A stretch of 64,000 bases of DNA from Hyphomicrobiales bacterium. GTDB taxonomy: Bacteria > Pseudomonadota > Alphaproteobacteria > Rhizobiales > Rhizobiaceae. The stretch is taken from positions 124,001 through 188,000 of the forward strand of contig UEHQ01000002.1 in assembly GCA_900489925.1 (NCBI GenBank), given 5' to 3'. Positions within the stretch are counted from its first letter, which is position 1, and every line of letters begins with the position of its first letter. Shown piece after piece: positions 35,586 through 44,500 of this stretch. The notes beneath the pieces are model-generated. The model searched no databases. It saw nothing but the letters and a program-made list of their open reading frames with translations, and had not been told where the DNA came from. The translations under genes and the position numbers were made by a program.

Positions 35586-35692
35586 GATTTCGTTTCCCAG
35601 GTTTGTTCTTTTATAAGTTTTGAGATCCCGGATAGGCACCCGGATCGACGGCAGATGGAACGATATTTATTTGCTGAAATCAACGACCCCAG

Positions 35693-35740
35693 TGGAAAAT
35701 TTTTCCATCGGGTCAACTTTAGTAATTTTCCGCCGAAAAT
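35693..35740. promoter_or_regulatory. Two palindromes upstream of dppA
   Basis: TGGAAAA-T-TTTTCCA (35693-35707) and ATTTTC-CGCC-GAAAAT (35725-35740) lie 108-155 bp before the dppA ATG. Both share the TTTTC/GAAAA half-site, which suggests a regulator that binds cooperatively. I cannot name it. Confidence 0.5.
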
Positions 35741-35868
35741 AGGCCGCATTTGGAAAGATTCGCACTGGATAAACCCAGTTTTTGTCGCTTTTGGTATAAT
35801 TTCGCGCCGCGGACGCGTTTTCGGGCACAAGCTTACCGCGAGTTCAGCCCACTATATGGCAGAAACAA

Positions 35869-35903
35869 AACAACCGCAGACACCCAAGGCGGCTGCGGTT
35901 GTT
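35869..35903 (-). terminator. Rho-independent terminator of rirA
   Basis: AACAACCGCAG and CTGCGGTTGTT form an 11-bp stem with a 13-base loop. On the minus strand it is followed by TTTTGTTT. It lies 22 bp after the rirA stop. Confidence 0.8.
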
Positions 35904-35924
35904 TTCAGTTCAGGATTTCAAGCG

Positions 35925-36407
35925 TCAGGCGGCAGGGACTGCCACAGCCGACTTGCGCGGTGCCTGCTCGCCGGTCAGGCCAAGCAGGAAATTGATCTGC
36001 GGACGCGCCTTGACGAGATCGTCGATGGAATACTGCGTCAGCACGTCGAAGAAAGCGTTCAGCGCCTTGCGAAGTGCCGAGTTCAGGCCGCAACTGTCGA
36101 TCAGCGGGCACTCGACCATGCCATCGTCCTCGAAGCACTCGGCCATCGCGAAGCTGTCTTCCGTCACACGGACCACATCAAAGAGACTGATGTCCTTGGC
36201 GGGCTTGCCCAGGCGAACGCCACCGTTGCGGCCGCGAACGGTCTCGACCAGACCGGCCTTGTTCAGCGGCTGCAGGATCTTGAAGAGAAACAGTTCGGAA
36301 ACACCATAGGCCTTGGCGATCTCCGGGATGCGGCTCAGATGCCCGTCATTGGCAGCACAGTACATCAACATGCGAACTGCATAGTTGGTCTGCTTGGTCA
36401 AACGCAT
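35925..36407 (-). CDS. rirA: Rrf2-family iron-responsive regulator RirA
   Basis: This 160-residue protein has the Rrf2 winged helix-turn-helix (MRLTKQTNYAVRMLMYCAAN to LVETVRGRNGGVRLGKPA). Three cysteines, by my count 91, 100 and 106 (AECFEDDG, VECPLIDSCG), are expected to hold a [4Fe-4S] cluster. RirA replaces Fur as the main iron regulator in Rhizobiaceae, repressing siderophore and iron-uptake genes when iron and Fe-S supply are adequate. The C-terminal tail (APRKSAVAVPAA) is typical. Its position next to dpp matches what I recall from Sinorhizobium. Confidence 0.95.
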   Translation of the reverse strand: MRLTKQTNYAVRMLMYCAANDGHLSRIPEIAKAYGVSELFLFKILQPLNKAGLVETVRGRNGGVRLGKPAKDISLFDVVRVTEDSFAMAECFEDDGMVECPLIDSCGLNSALRKALNAFFDVLTQYSIDDLVKARPQINFLLGLTGEQAPRKSAVAVPAA

Positions 36408-36531
36408 GCCGATCTCCAGAATCGTTCTTGTAGGACGTCTATATAGTGGCTTTGCTAGTTTTGAACAATTCCAAATATGAAATTTACAATCACGTTTATG
36501 CGGCGACTCGCCGCACGCGTGAACGACAAAG

Positions 36532-36551
36532 GGCCCCCGTGAGGGAGCCCG
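36532..36551 (-). terminator. Terminator of mmsA
   Basis: GGGCCCCC and GGGAGCCC form a short GC-rich stem. On the minus strand, downstream of the mmsA stop, it is followed by TTTGT. The T-run is weak. Confidence 0.55.
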
Positions 36552-36576
36552 TCGCCAAATGCCTGAACTGAAAGCC

Positions 36577-38073
36577 TTACTTCATCGTCGGCATGACGAA
36601 TTCGGCGCCGTCCTTGATGCCCGACGGCCAACGAGCGGTGATCGTCTTTGTCTTGGTCCAGAACTTGATCGAGTCCGAGCCGTGCTGGTTGAGGTCGCCG
36701 AAGCTCGAAGCCTTCCAGCCGCCGAAGGAGTGGTAGGCCAGCGGAACCGGGATCGGAACGTTGATGCCGATCATGCCGATGTTGATGCGGGAAGCGAAGT
36801 CGCGGGCGGCATCACCGTCGCGGGTGTAGATCGCAACGCCGTTGCCGTACTCGTGCTTCATCGGCAGGTCGAGGGCTTCTTCGTAGTTCTTCGCACGGAC
36901 GACCGAGAGAACTGGTCCGAAGATCTCGGTCTTGTAGATCTCCATGTCAGGCGTGACGTTGTCGAACAGCGTGCCACCGACGAAGTAGCCGCCTTCGTAG
37001 CCCTGCAGCTTGAAGCCGCGGCCGTCGACGACGAGCTTGGCGCCTTCTTCAACACCCTTGTCGATCAAGCCGCTCACGCGGGCCTGAGCTTCCTTGGTGA
37101 CGAGCGGGCCGAGATCGGCCTTGTCGTCGGTGTAAGGGCCGATGCGGAGCGCCTCGATCTTCGGCGTCAGCTTCTCGACGAGACGGTTGGCCGTTTCTTC
37201 GCCAACCGGAACGGCGACCGAGATCGCCATGCAGCGCTCGCCGGCAGAGCCATAGCCGGCGCCCATCAGAGCGTTGACGGCCTGGTCCATGTCGGCATCC
37301 GGCATGATGATCATGTGGTTCTTGGCGCCGCCGAAGCACTGTGCGCGCTTGCCGTTCATCGCAGCGGTGCCATAGACATAGCGGGCGATCGGGGTCGAGC
37401 CGACGAAGGAGACGGCGCCGATATCGGGATCGGTGAGGATCGCGTCGACGGCAGCCTTGTCGCCGTTGACGACGTTGAGGATGCCTGCCGGCAGGCCGGC
37501 TTCGATCATCAGTTCGGCAAGGCGCATCGGAACGGACGGGTCGCGCTCCGACGGCTTCAGGATGAAGGCGTTGCCGCAGGCGATCGCCGGGGCGAACATC
37601 CACATCGGGATCATGGCCGGGAAGTTGAACGGGGTGATGCCGGCGCCGATGCCGACAGCCTGGCGCATCGAGTACATGTCGATTGCCGGGCCGGCGCCTT
37701 CGGTGAATTCGCCCTTCTGCAGGTGCGGAATGCCGCAGACGAATTCGCAGACTTCAAGGCCGCGAACGATATCGCCCTTGGAGTCTTCGACCGTCTTGCC
37801 GTGTTCGCTCGACAGGAGGACCGCGAGCTCATCCATGTGCTTGTTCAGAAGTTCAACGAACTTGAAGAACACGCGAGCGCGGCGCTGCGGGTTGGTGGCA
37901 GCCCACTTCGGCTGAGCGGCTTTGGCGTTCTCGACCGCGGCGCGGAGTTCCGCGTTGCTGGCCAAGGCGACCGTCGCCTGCACTTCGCCGGTTGCCGGGT
38001 TGAAAACGTTGCTCGAGCGACCGCTGGTGCCAGCGACATGCTTGCCGCCGATAAAATGACCGATCTCACGCAT
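36577..38073 (-). CDS. mmsA: Methylmalonate-semialdehyde dehydrogenase (CoA-acylating)
   Basis: The start at 38073 has GAGGAGG nine bases upstream; the longer frame is not needed. The 498-residue aldehyde-dehydrogenase-family protein has the MmsA/IolA hallmarks ITPFNFPAMIPMWMFAPAIA and the catalytic Cys in GERCMAISVAV. It ends near WTKTKTITARWPSG. It converts (methyl)malonate semialdehyde to propionyl-CoA or acetyl-CoA in valine, thymine and myo-inositol breakdown. A divergent ABM/LysR pair probably regulates it. Confidence 0.94.
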   Translation of the reverse strand: MREIGHFIGGKHVAGTSGRSSNVFNPATGEVQATVALASNAELRAAVENAKAAQPKWAATNPQRRARVFFKFVELLNKHMDELAVLLSSEHGKTVEDSKGDIVRGLEVCEFVCGIPHLQKGEFTEGAGPAIDMYSMRQAVGIGAGITPFNFPAMIPMWMFAPAIACGNAFILKPSERDPSVPMRLAELMIEAGLPAGILNVVNGDKAAVDAILTDPDIGAVSFVGSTPIARYVYGTAAMNGKRAQCFGGAKNHMIIMPDADMDQAVNALMGAGYGSAGERCMAISVAVPVGEETANRLVEKLTPKIEALRIGPYTDDKADLGPLVTKEAQARVSGLIDKGVEEGAKLVVDGRGFKLQGYEGGYFVGGTLFDNVTPDMEIYKTEIFGPVLSVVRAKNYEEALDLPMKHEYGNGVAIYTRDGDAARDFASRINIGMIGINVPIPVPLAYHSFGGWKASSFGDLNQHGSDSIKFWTKTKTITARWPSGIKDGAEFVMPTMK

Positions 38074-38243
38074 GGATGTGCCTCCTCTTCGTTTCTTGGA
38101 TGCCGCACAATCGCACTTCAATTTACACAAATCAATGAACTGATATAAGGAACCGTTGTGCAAAAATCGAAGCTACTGGCTGTGCCGCAGTTCCATGTTG
38201 GCTATATGGTGCGCGAGCCAGAATTAAGAGGGGGTGACCTCAA

Positions 38244-38558
38244 GTGAACGGAAAACCTGTTGTCAGAATCGCCGAGATCGAAATCGATCCGGAACAACTC
38301 CAAGCCTACCGCGCGCTGCTGGCTGAAGAAATCGAAGCGTCCGTTGCCCGGGAGGAAGGCGTTCTTTCCCTGAACGCCGTGTCGATCAAAGATAGCCCGC
38401 ACAAGATCCGTATCCTCGAGGTCTATGCGGATCGCCAGGCTTATGAGGCGCATCTGCTGACGCCGCATTTCCTCAAATACAAGAACGGAACCGCTGGAAT
38501 GGTGACGGCACTGACACTCATTGATGTCGATCCGATCGCAATGGCCGGCAAGCCATGA
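38244..38558 (+). CDS. Antibiotic biosynthesis monooxygenase (ABM) domain protein
   Basis: This 104-residue protein starts with GTG after a GGGGG-type site. It is a single dimeric alpha/beta-barrel ABM domain (VRIAEIEIDPEQLQAYRALLAEEI, EGVLSLNAVSIKDSPHKIRILEVYADRQAYEAHLLTPHF). Members are small cofactor-free monooxygenases or quinone-handling proteins. Its stop overlaps the start of the LysR gene (ATGA), so the two are coupled. Confidence 0.85.
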   Translation: MNGKPVVRIAEIEIDPEQLQAYRALLAEEIEASVAREEGVLSLNAVSIKDSPHKIRILEVYADRQAYEAHLLTPHFLKYKNGTAGMVTALTLIDVDPIAMAGKP

Positions 38559-39436
38559 ACTGGGACGATGTCCGCATCTTCCTCGCCGTCGCCCGCACCG
38601 GGCAAATCCTTGCGGCCTCGAAACGGCTGGCGCTCAATCACGCAACGCTGTCGCGGCGGCTGACATCGCTGGAGGAGGCACTGAAGACGCGGCTTTTCGT
38701 CAGACGGACGAACGGCTGTGAACTGACGACCGAAGGCGAGATCTTCCTCGCTTCGGCCGAGCGGATGGAAACGGAGATGCTTGCCGCCCAGGCCAATCTC
38801 GGCCGCACCGATACCGCGATCGCCGGAACGGTTCGCGTGGGCGCACCGGACGGATTCGGCGTTTCCTTCCTCGCGCCGCGCATGGGCAGGCTGATCGAGC
38901 GCCATCCGGAGCTGAAGATCCAGCTCGTGCCGGTACCGCGCTCCTTTTCGCTTTCGCAGCGCGAGGCCGATATCGCCATCACCCTCGAGCGGCCGGAGCA
39001 AGGTCGCCTCGTTTCCTCAAAGCTGACAGACTATACGCTTGGCCTCTATGCCTCGCGGGACTACCTCGCCAGACACGGAGCGCCGAACGACGTCGACGCT
39101 TTGAAAGGCCACCCGCGTATCGGCTACGTGGAAGATTTGATCTTCACGGCCTCGCTCAATTTTTCGTCGGCAGTGATGCGAAGCTGGGATGCCTCGTTCG
39201 AGATTTCGACTGCCATCGGCCAGACCGAGGCCGTTCGCTCCGGCGCCGGCGTCGGCATCCTGCACGACTACATCGCGCGGCAATATCCGGAACTTGCGCG
39301 CATCCTACCCGAGGTCTCCATCCAGCGGGCCTACTGGACGACCTATCACGAGAGCGCACGTGATCTGGTTCGGGTGCGAACCGTCGTCGACTTTCTGCAA
39401 GAGCTCGTCCAGGCGGAGCGGCACACGTTTCTTTAG
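38555..39436 (+). CDS. LysR-family regulator, divergent from mmsA
   Basis: This 293-residue LysR protein has the helix-turn-helix at about residues 17-37 (ILAASKRLALNHATLSRRLTSLE) and a LysR effector domain after it. It is coupled to the ABM gene and divergent from mmsA. That arrangement suggests it controls mmsA, the ABM gene or both. The 170-bp divergent promoter region holds no obvious perfect palindrome. Confidence 0.9.
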   Translation: MNWDDVRIFLAVARTGQILAASKRLALNHATLSRRLTSLEEALKTRLFVRRTNGCELTTEGEIFLASAERMETEMLAAQANLGRTDTAIAGTVRVGAPDGFGVSFLAPRMGRLIERHPELKIQLVPVPRSFSLSQREADIAITLERPEQGRLVSSKLTDYTLGLYASRDYLARHGAPNDVDALKGHPRIGYVEDLIFTASLNFSSAVMRSWDASFEISTAIGQTEAVRSGAGVGILHDYIARQYPELARILPEVSIQRAYWTTYHESARDLVRVRTVVDFLQELVQAERHTFL

Positions 39437-39453
39437 CACCGAGCACGGGATCT

Positions 39454-39891
39454 CTATCGATCCTGCGTCAGCGTTTCCGTTGCGCGCATCGGCATGCTGT
39501 CGATGATCGCGAATAATTCCGCGTTGGTGATGGGCTCGCTGGCATTCAGCTTTGCGGTCCCGTCCTTTCCGACGAGCACCGCCGCAAACTCTCCTGCCTG
39601 CGGACCGCCGAGATCCTGAAGGATCGCGTCGGCGTCGAGCCCCTCGCCCGCGCCGAACAGGAGCCGTACCGAATGGCCGGCCACCTTGAGAAGCACGATG
39701 TCACGTTCTGTCAGACCATCGCGATCGGCGAGCAGCTGGTTTTCCTGGCGCGCCGCACGCGAATTGTCGTCATCGCTGAAGATCACGAAGACGCGGTTTT
39801 TCCATTGAAACTGTTCGAGGCTGGCCGCCGCGGCGTAAGCGCTGTTCGATTCATCGACCTTTGTTGCGCCGTATAAAAGTGTCTTGGACAT
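39454..39891 (-). CDS. DUF4174 domain protein
   Basis: This 145-residue protein matches the DUF4174 pattern: SLEQFQWKNRVFVIFSDDDN, Q-containing helix, LTERDIVLLKVAG, then AAVLVGKDGTAKLNASEPI and the characteristic end FAIIDSMPMRATE. The fold looks thioredoxin-like but no CxxC is present. It is convergent with the LysR gene. The function is unknown. Confidence 0.8.
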   Translation of the reverse strand: MSKTLLYGATKVDESNSAYAAAASLEQFQWKNRVFVIFSDDDNSRAARQENQLLADRDGLTERDIVLLKVAGHSVRLLFGAGEGLDADAILQDLGGPQAGEFAAVLVGKDGTAKLNASEPITNAELFAIIDSMPMRATETLTQDR

Positions 39892-40086
39892 GCTCGGTCT
39901 CCTGTCGAAAGGAAACGTACCGAGACGACGGCGGTTCCATCATAGGCGGATCAGGAAACGGAAGGAGGAAGGTGACAATTTTAGCCGATCGCCCGGCGTG
40001 GCCCGTTTGGGCTATCGTGCCCAGGCTTGGAGCCGTGGGGCACAGGACCAGCCGGGCAAATAGCCCGCCCGGTCCCGAGATTTGAA

Positions 40087-40332
40087 TTACATTGCGACCA
40101 GTGACGCCAACGGCATCTGCAACGCAGCAGCAATGCGCTTCAATTTGGCTGGATCGGCGTCATCGCCGCTTTCAATATCCTGGATCTCGCCAACGACAAG
40201 GCCGCAGGTGACTGCAAGATCGTCAACGCTATATCCTACCGACTCCCGAGCTGTCTTCACAGCTGCGGCAACATCGATAACAGGCACGACCATTGCTTTG
40301 GATTTATCCAGACTATTAAGCGAAATGGACAT
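40087..40332 (-). CDS. Small XRE-type helix-turn-helix protein
   Basis: This 81-residue protein is essentially one XRE/Cro-like DNA-binding domain: VKTARESVGYSVDDLAVTCGLVVGEIQDIESGDDADPAKLKRIAAALQM. AAGGAGA precedes the ATG. It stands alone between the DUF4174 gene and tRNA-His. Its targets are unknown. Confidence 0.8.
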   Translation of the reverse strand: MSISLNSLDKSKAMVVPVIDVAAAVKTARESVGYSVDDLAVTCGLVVGEIQDIESGDDADPAKLKRIAAALQMPLASLVAM

Positions 40333-40635
40333 TTAAGTCTCCTTCTAAATATCACTCTGAATTAACCCCCGGGCGGAAAATGGCACTCTCGATCACGTTT
40401 TGCAACGCAATATGTCGATCAAGTCACATAACCTCACGCCGTCGCACGATTGATGCAACTCGCGGCTGTGAAATGCCGTCTTTCCAAGGCCGGAAGGTCG
40501 ACTTATCCATAAGTTCGCGCCGGCAAGGCTAGGCTCGCACACGCATTTCGATGTCCATCCGATTCGTTCGGCGAAAGATGCGTGCCCCCGGTAGCGACTA
40601 CCGGGCTGATGCATACGAACTCGAATAAGAGGGAA
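40333..40635. other. Gene-free stretch before tRNA-His
   Basis: I see no gene with a ribosome binding site here. Part must hold the promoter of the small XRE gene and the 3' trailer of tRNA-His. No terminator-like hairpin stands out. Confidence 0.4.
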
Positions 40636-40712
40636 TGGTACGGTTGGGGGGTCTCGAACCTCCGACCTCAGGTGCCACAAACCTGCGCTCTAACCAACTG
40701 AGCTACAACCGC
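40636..40712 (-). tRNA. tRNA-His (anticodon GTG)
   Basis: On the minus strand a complete cloverleaf reads from GCGGTTG to CAACCGT-A-CCA, with anticodon loop TTGTGGC. CCA is encoded. Position -1 is T rather than G, and the discriminator base is A73 rather than C. This is the alphaproteobacterial tRNA-His form that lost the otherwise universal G-1. The T stem pairs GGAGG with CCCCC, leaving an A-C mismatch at the third pair. Confidence 0.95.
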
Positions 40713-40790
40713 ACAAGTCGCGTCCGACGCGACGGGCCCCACATACGAGGACTTCAAAATTAATTCAAGCCCTATCTCCCTTCAATATAC

Positions 40791-40821
40791 AAAAAGGCCG
40801 GACAAATGGTCCAGCCTTTTT
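40791..40821 (-). terminator. Rho-independent terminator of the phasin gene
   Basis: On the minus strand AAAAAGGCTGGAC pairs with GTCCGGCCTTTTT (one mismatch/wobble) around a short loop. It lies 18 bp after the phasin stop. Confidence 0.8.
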
Positions 40822-40838
40822 GCCTATCGCTTGGAAAA

Positions 40839-41285
40839 TCAGGCCACCTTGAACGAAGCCATGACCTTTTCGGCTGCTTCCTTCGACGGCTTTGCAAGCT
40901 TTTCGGCAACCTGCTTGGAGGTTTCCTGGATCGACTTGGCCTGCTCGATCGTCAGTTCTGCCTGCTTGCGCAGGAATGCCGTCTGGAGTTCGACCAGTTC
41001 GGCAACGGACTTGACCGAAAGCAGCGCATCGAGATGCGACAGCGAGTTCTCGGTGTTGGTACGCAGAACTTCGATAGCCTTGTGGCCGATTTCAGCAGCG
41101 CCGGCCTGTGCGGTCTGCACGGTGGCTTCGAGGGTCTTGCCAGCTTCCTCGCCAGCTGCCTTCATTTTGGCGTAGGCATCGCGGGACTGCTGGGCGCTCT
41201 TCTCGGTGAAGTCGCGGAAGGTCTCGCTGAACTTCGCCGGGTCGAAGGAAGAAATGGAAAATACGTCATCGATCTTGTTAGCCAC
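40839..41285 (-). CDS. Phasin (polyhydroxybutyrate granule protein)
   Basis: I set the start at the GTG at 41285 (product MANKIDDVFSISS), because AAGGAG lies nine bases before it; upstream ATGs lack such a site. The 148-residue protein is almost wholly alpha-helical with the phasin-2 pattern (FRDFTEKSAQQSRDAYAKMK through FLRKQAELTIEQAKSIQET). Phasins coat intracellular PHB granules and control their size and number. Acetoacetyl-CoA synthetase, which returns PHB breakdown products to acetyl-CoA metabolism, is encoded 4 kb away. Confidence 0.9.
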   Translation of the reverse strand: MANKIDDVFSISSFDPAKFSETFRDFTEKSAQQSRDAYAKMKAAGEEAGKTLEATVQTAQAGAAEIGHKAIEVLRTNTENSLSHLDALLSVKSVAELVELQTAFLRKQAELTIEQAKSIQETSKQVAEKLAKPSKEAAEKVMASFKVA

Positions 41286-41502
41286 GAACTTGCGCTCCTT
41301 TTGCCTGGGCATGCTTACGGGCCCCAATTGTTAGATGATCATCATATAGGACATTTCATTGTGCAGTGCAACATCTTTGTGCGACGCACAAGGCGTTAAC
41401 CTTCTCAGGTGAAACCCGCTGCGTCTTCTGGACCCCTTTCCAGCCTGTCGTTATTAATAGACTGTTAATTCCCGAGAATGACCGACGACTAAAGGTTCGA
41501 CC

Positions 41503-44500
41503 ATGCCAGCCGTCCAGTACCCCTTCATCGATATCGCCGTGCACCCCCGCGTGCGTGAGCGCTTTGCGCATGGCGAAGCACTGGTACTGTTTTCCGCGGA
41601 CCTCGCTCGTCCCCTGTGGGCGAACGGGGCGGGCGCTGAACTTTTCGGACAATCCGCCGTCTATGACCTGCTTGATCAAGGTATCGACCGCACCAGCATC
41701 ACCTTTCGCCAGCTTGAAACGACGGCGCGGCAGCTTGCCGTGGTCGGCGACAATCGCAATTTCATGGTGCGCATCACGCAGGGCTTTCAACGCGTGCCGG
41801 TGCAGGCTGCGGCTGAGCTGATCGTTCTGTCCTCCGGCGAGCGGGCGATCCTGCTTTCCCTTCCGGTTTCCGCCAAGCCGCTGTCCACCAAGGAATCGGC
41901 CGAGCACATGCTACGCGGGCTCGATGATCCCGATACGCATATGGCGGTGATCGGCGGCGATGGCGAGATCATCGCGGCATCCCCCGGCTTTGCATCGCTG
42001 GATGTTTCGCGCCAAACGGCCAGATCTTTGACCGCACTGGCCGGCGAGCATGCTCATCGACTGGTGAAGCGGCCTGTCGCCACGGGCAAGGGGCACCTTC
42101 CTGCCGCCGTCGGGCGACTCAGTGACGACCCTGCCCTCAATCTCCTTTTTGCCGTCGAGACGGTGCTAGGCCACCTTGATCCGGTAGATCCGCCCGCCGC
42201 TGAGCCCGAATTGTCCACAGCCGCCGTTAACCATAAGGATGCCGTTCCGGCCTCCAACTTCAGCGAAGTCATCAATGCGGTCGCAGCAATCGAGGAGTTG
42301 GAGGAAACTCCCGATGAGGCGGAAGACACAAGCTCGACTGCCGGCGAAGAACTTTCCGGCGAGGACGCCACCGTCGCCGTAGAGGCCGACGAAGCCGAGC
42401 CTTTGCGGGAAGACATCGACGAGACCGTCGAGGCGGCGGAGGATGTCGGCGAGGAAACCATCGACGAGGACGAGACCGAAACCATCATCGAAACAGACAC
42501 CGTAGCGGCCTCTGCACCCGAGCCGGTGGTTGACGAGGCAAGCGTAGAGGAGAGCTCGGATCCCGCTGCGACAGATCTTGACGACCAGGTAGAGGAAGAG
42601 CTGGCGCCTGTTCTCGAAACCGAGGCTGCAAAGACGCATGAGGTCGAGCCGCAGGCTGCGCCCTCCGCCGCTCCGGAACCGGTCACAGCGAACACCAATT
42701 CATTCGTCTTCAATCCCAATAGCCGCGCGACCCGGTTCGTCTGGAAGATCGATGCTCAAGGGCGCTTCAGCGAGGTGTCCGGCGAGTTCGCGGAGGCCGT
42801 CGGGCCGCAGGCCGCCAGCATCATAGGCGTGGCGTTCAGCGATATTGCAGCGCTGTTCAACCTCGACCCCGATGGCAAGATCTCGGAGGCTCTGGCACGC
42901 CGCGATACATGGTCGGGGAAGACCATCCATTGGCCGATCGAAGGCACGAGCCTTGCAGTGCCCGTGGATCTGGCGGCATTGCCGACATACACGAGAAGCC
43001 GAGAGTTCGACGGTTTTCGCGGCTTCGGCGTCGTCCGCCTGTCGGACGCGGCAGAGGATCCGCTTGCCCTTGGCCTCACTTTCGGCCCGCATGACATTGT
43101 CGAAGACACTGTAGAGGCGGATCAACCGGAAGAGACGATCGAGAAGAGCCCTGTCTCCCCCGAGCTTGCCCCAGCGGAGCCGGAAGAGCCCGCCGTGGCG
43201 CCCGAGGCCAACATCGACGTGGCAGAGGAATCGCCTCTCGACGGCTCCGACCCGGTCGTCGTACTTGGTGAAGCGGCAGACGAGCCCGCCGCACCCGCTC
43301 CAAGCGAGCCCCCTGCCCGCGCTGAACCTCCGGCATTGCGGATCGCCGAAACCCCGAACCGCCGGCTGACGGACAAGATCGTTCAGCTGCATGGTGTCGG
43401 CTCCACGCTGACGTCCGCCGAGCAGGCAAACTTCCGCGAGATCGCGAAGCGCCTCGAAGCATTCGGCGTCCGCGCGCCGGAGACAGATGCCGACGAGGCG
43501 GAGATCGATGCGGCTCTGCCCGATGAGACACAGGCCGAGGAGATCGCCGACGACCAGATCGACGCCATGCCGGCTGAACAGGATCTGGAAGAGGAAACGC
43601 CAGCGGAAGTCGCGGTCGATTCCGACGACGATAGCGACGTCACGGAAGGTCTCGAGGAAACCGTCAGCCAGATGGATATGCTCACGAGCTTCATCCCTCC
43701 GCGGGTAAAGATGCTCGATGGCCTGTCTCCAGCGACGGTCGACCAGCTTCCGGTTGCCGTGCTCATCCATGCAGGCGACAACCTTCTGCATGCCAACCCC
43801 GAATTCCTCAGGCTGACCGGCTATTCCTCGCTGGAAGATCTGGAAGATACCGGCGGCATTGACGCGCTGCTTCAGCGTCATGAACTCGAGGAACAGGGTA
43901 ACCGCTCCGGAAAGATGATGCTCGTCACCGCCGACGACGATCTCGTTCCGGTCACGGCGCGGCTTCAATCCATCCGCTGGGAGGAGTCCAGCGCCCTGAT
44001 GCTGGCGCTCATGCCCGTGACCAACGACGCCTCGGTACGCGCCCGCCATGTCGCACCGCCCGAGGGCCGATCGGCTGATCGGATGATCGAAAAGGTCGCC
44101 AAGCTTCAGGTAGAAGTGGAAGAACTGCGCTCCATCCTGGAAACCGCGACCGACGGCGTCGTCGTGATCGGTGCGGAGGGCGACATCCGCTCGATGAATC
44201 GCTCGGCAAGCGCACTCTTCAACTATGATGAAGAGGAAACGCGCGGCAAACCCTTCGTGATGCTGTTTGCGCATGAAAGCCAGCGAGCCGTGCTCGATTA
44301 CCTGAGCGGGCTCTCCGGCCACGGCGTCGCCAGCGTCCTCAACGACGGTCGCGAAGTGATCGGCCGCGAGGCTGCCGGAGGCTTCGTGCCGCTGTTCATG
44401 ACCATGGGCCGACTCACCTCGTCCAGCGGCTACTGTGCCGTCATCCGCGATATCACCCAGTGGAAGCGCACAGAGGACGAGTTGCGCAGCGCAAAGAGCG

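Noticed and set aside
34020..36446. Plus-strand frame of 808 codons opposite dppA and rirA
   Set aside because: It is the antisense shadow of two well-supported genes, with no family motif and no ribosome binding site. High GC makes long antisense frames common here. The same holds for the long frames opposite cbrA (42700-45069), the dpp permeases (31911-33983) and the HBM-like chemoreceptor (60124-62547).
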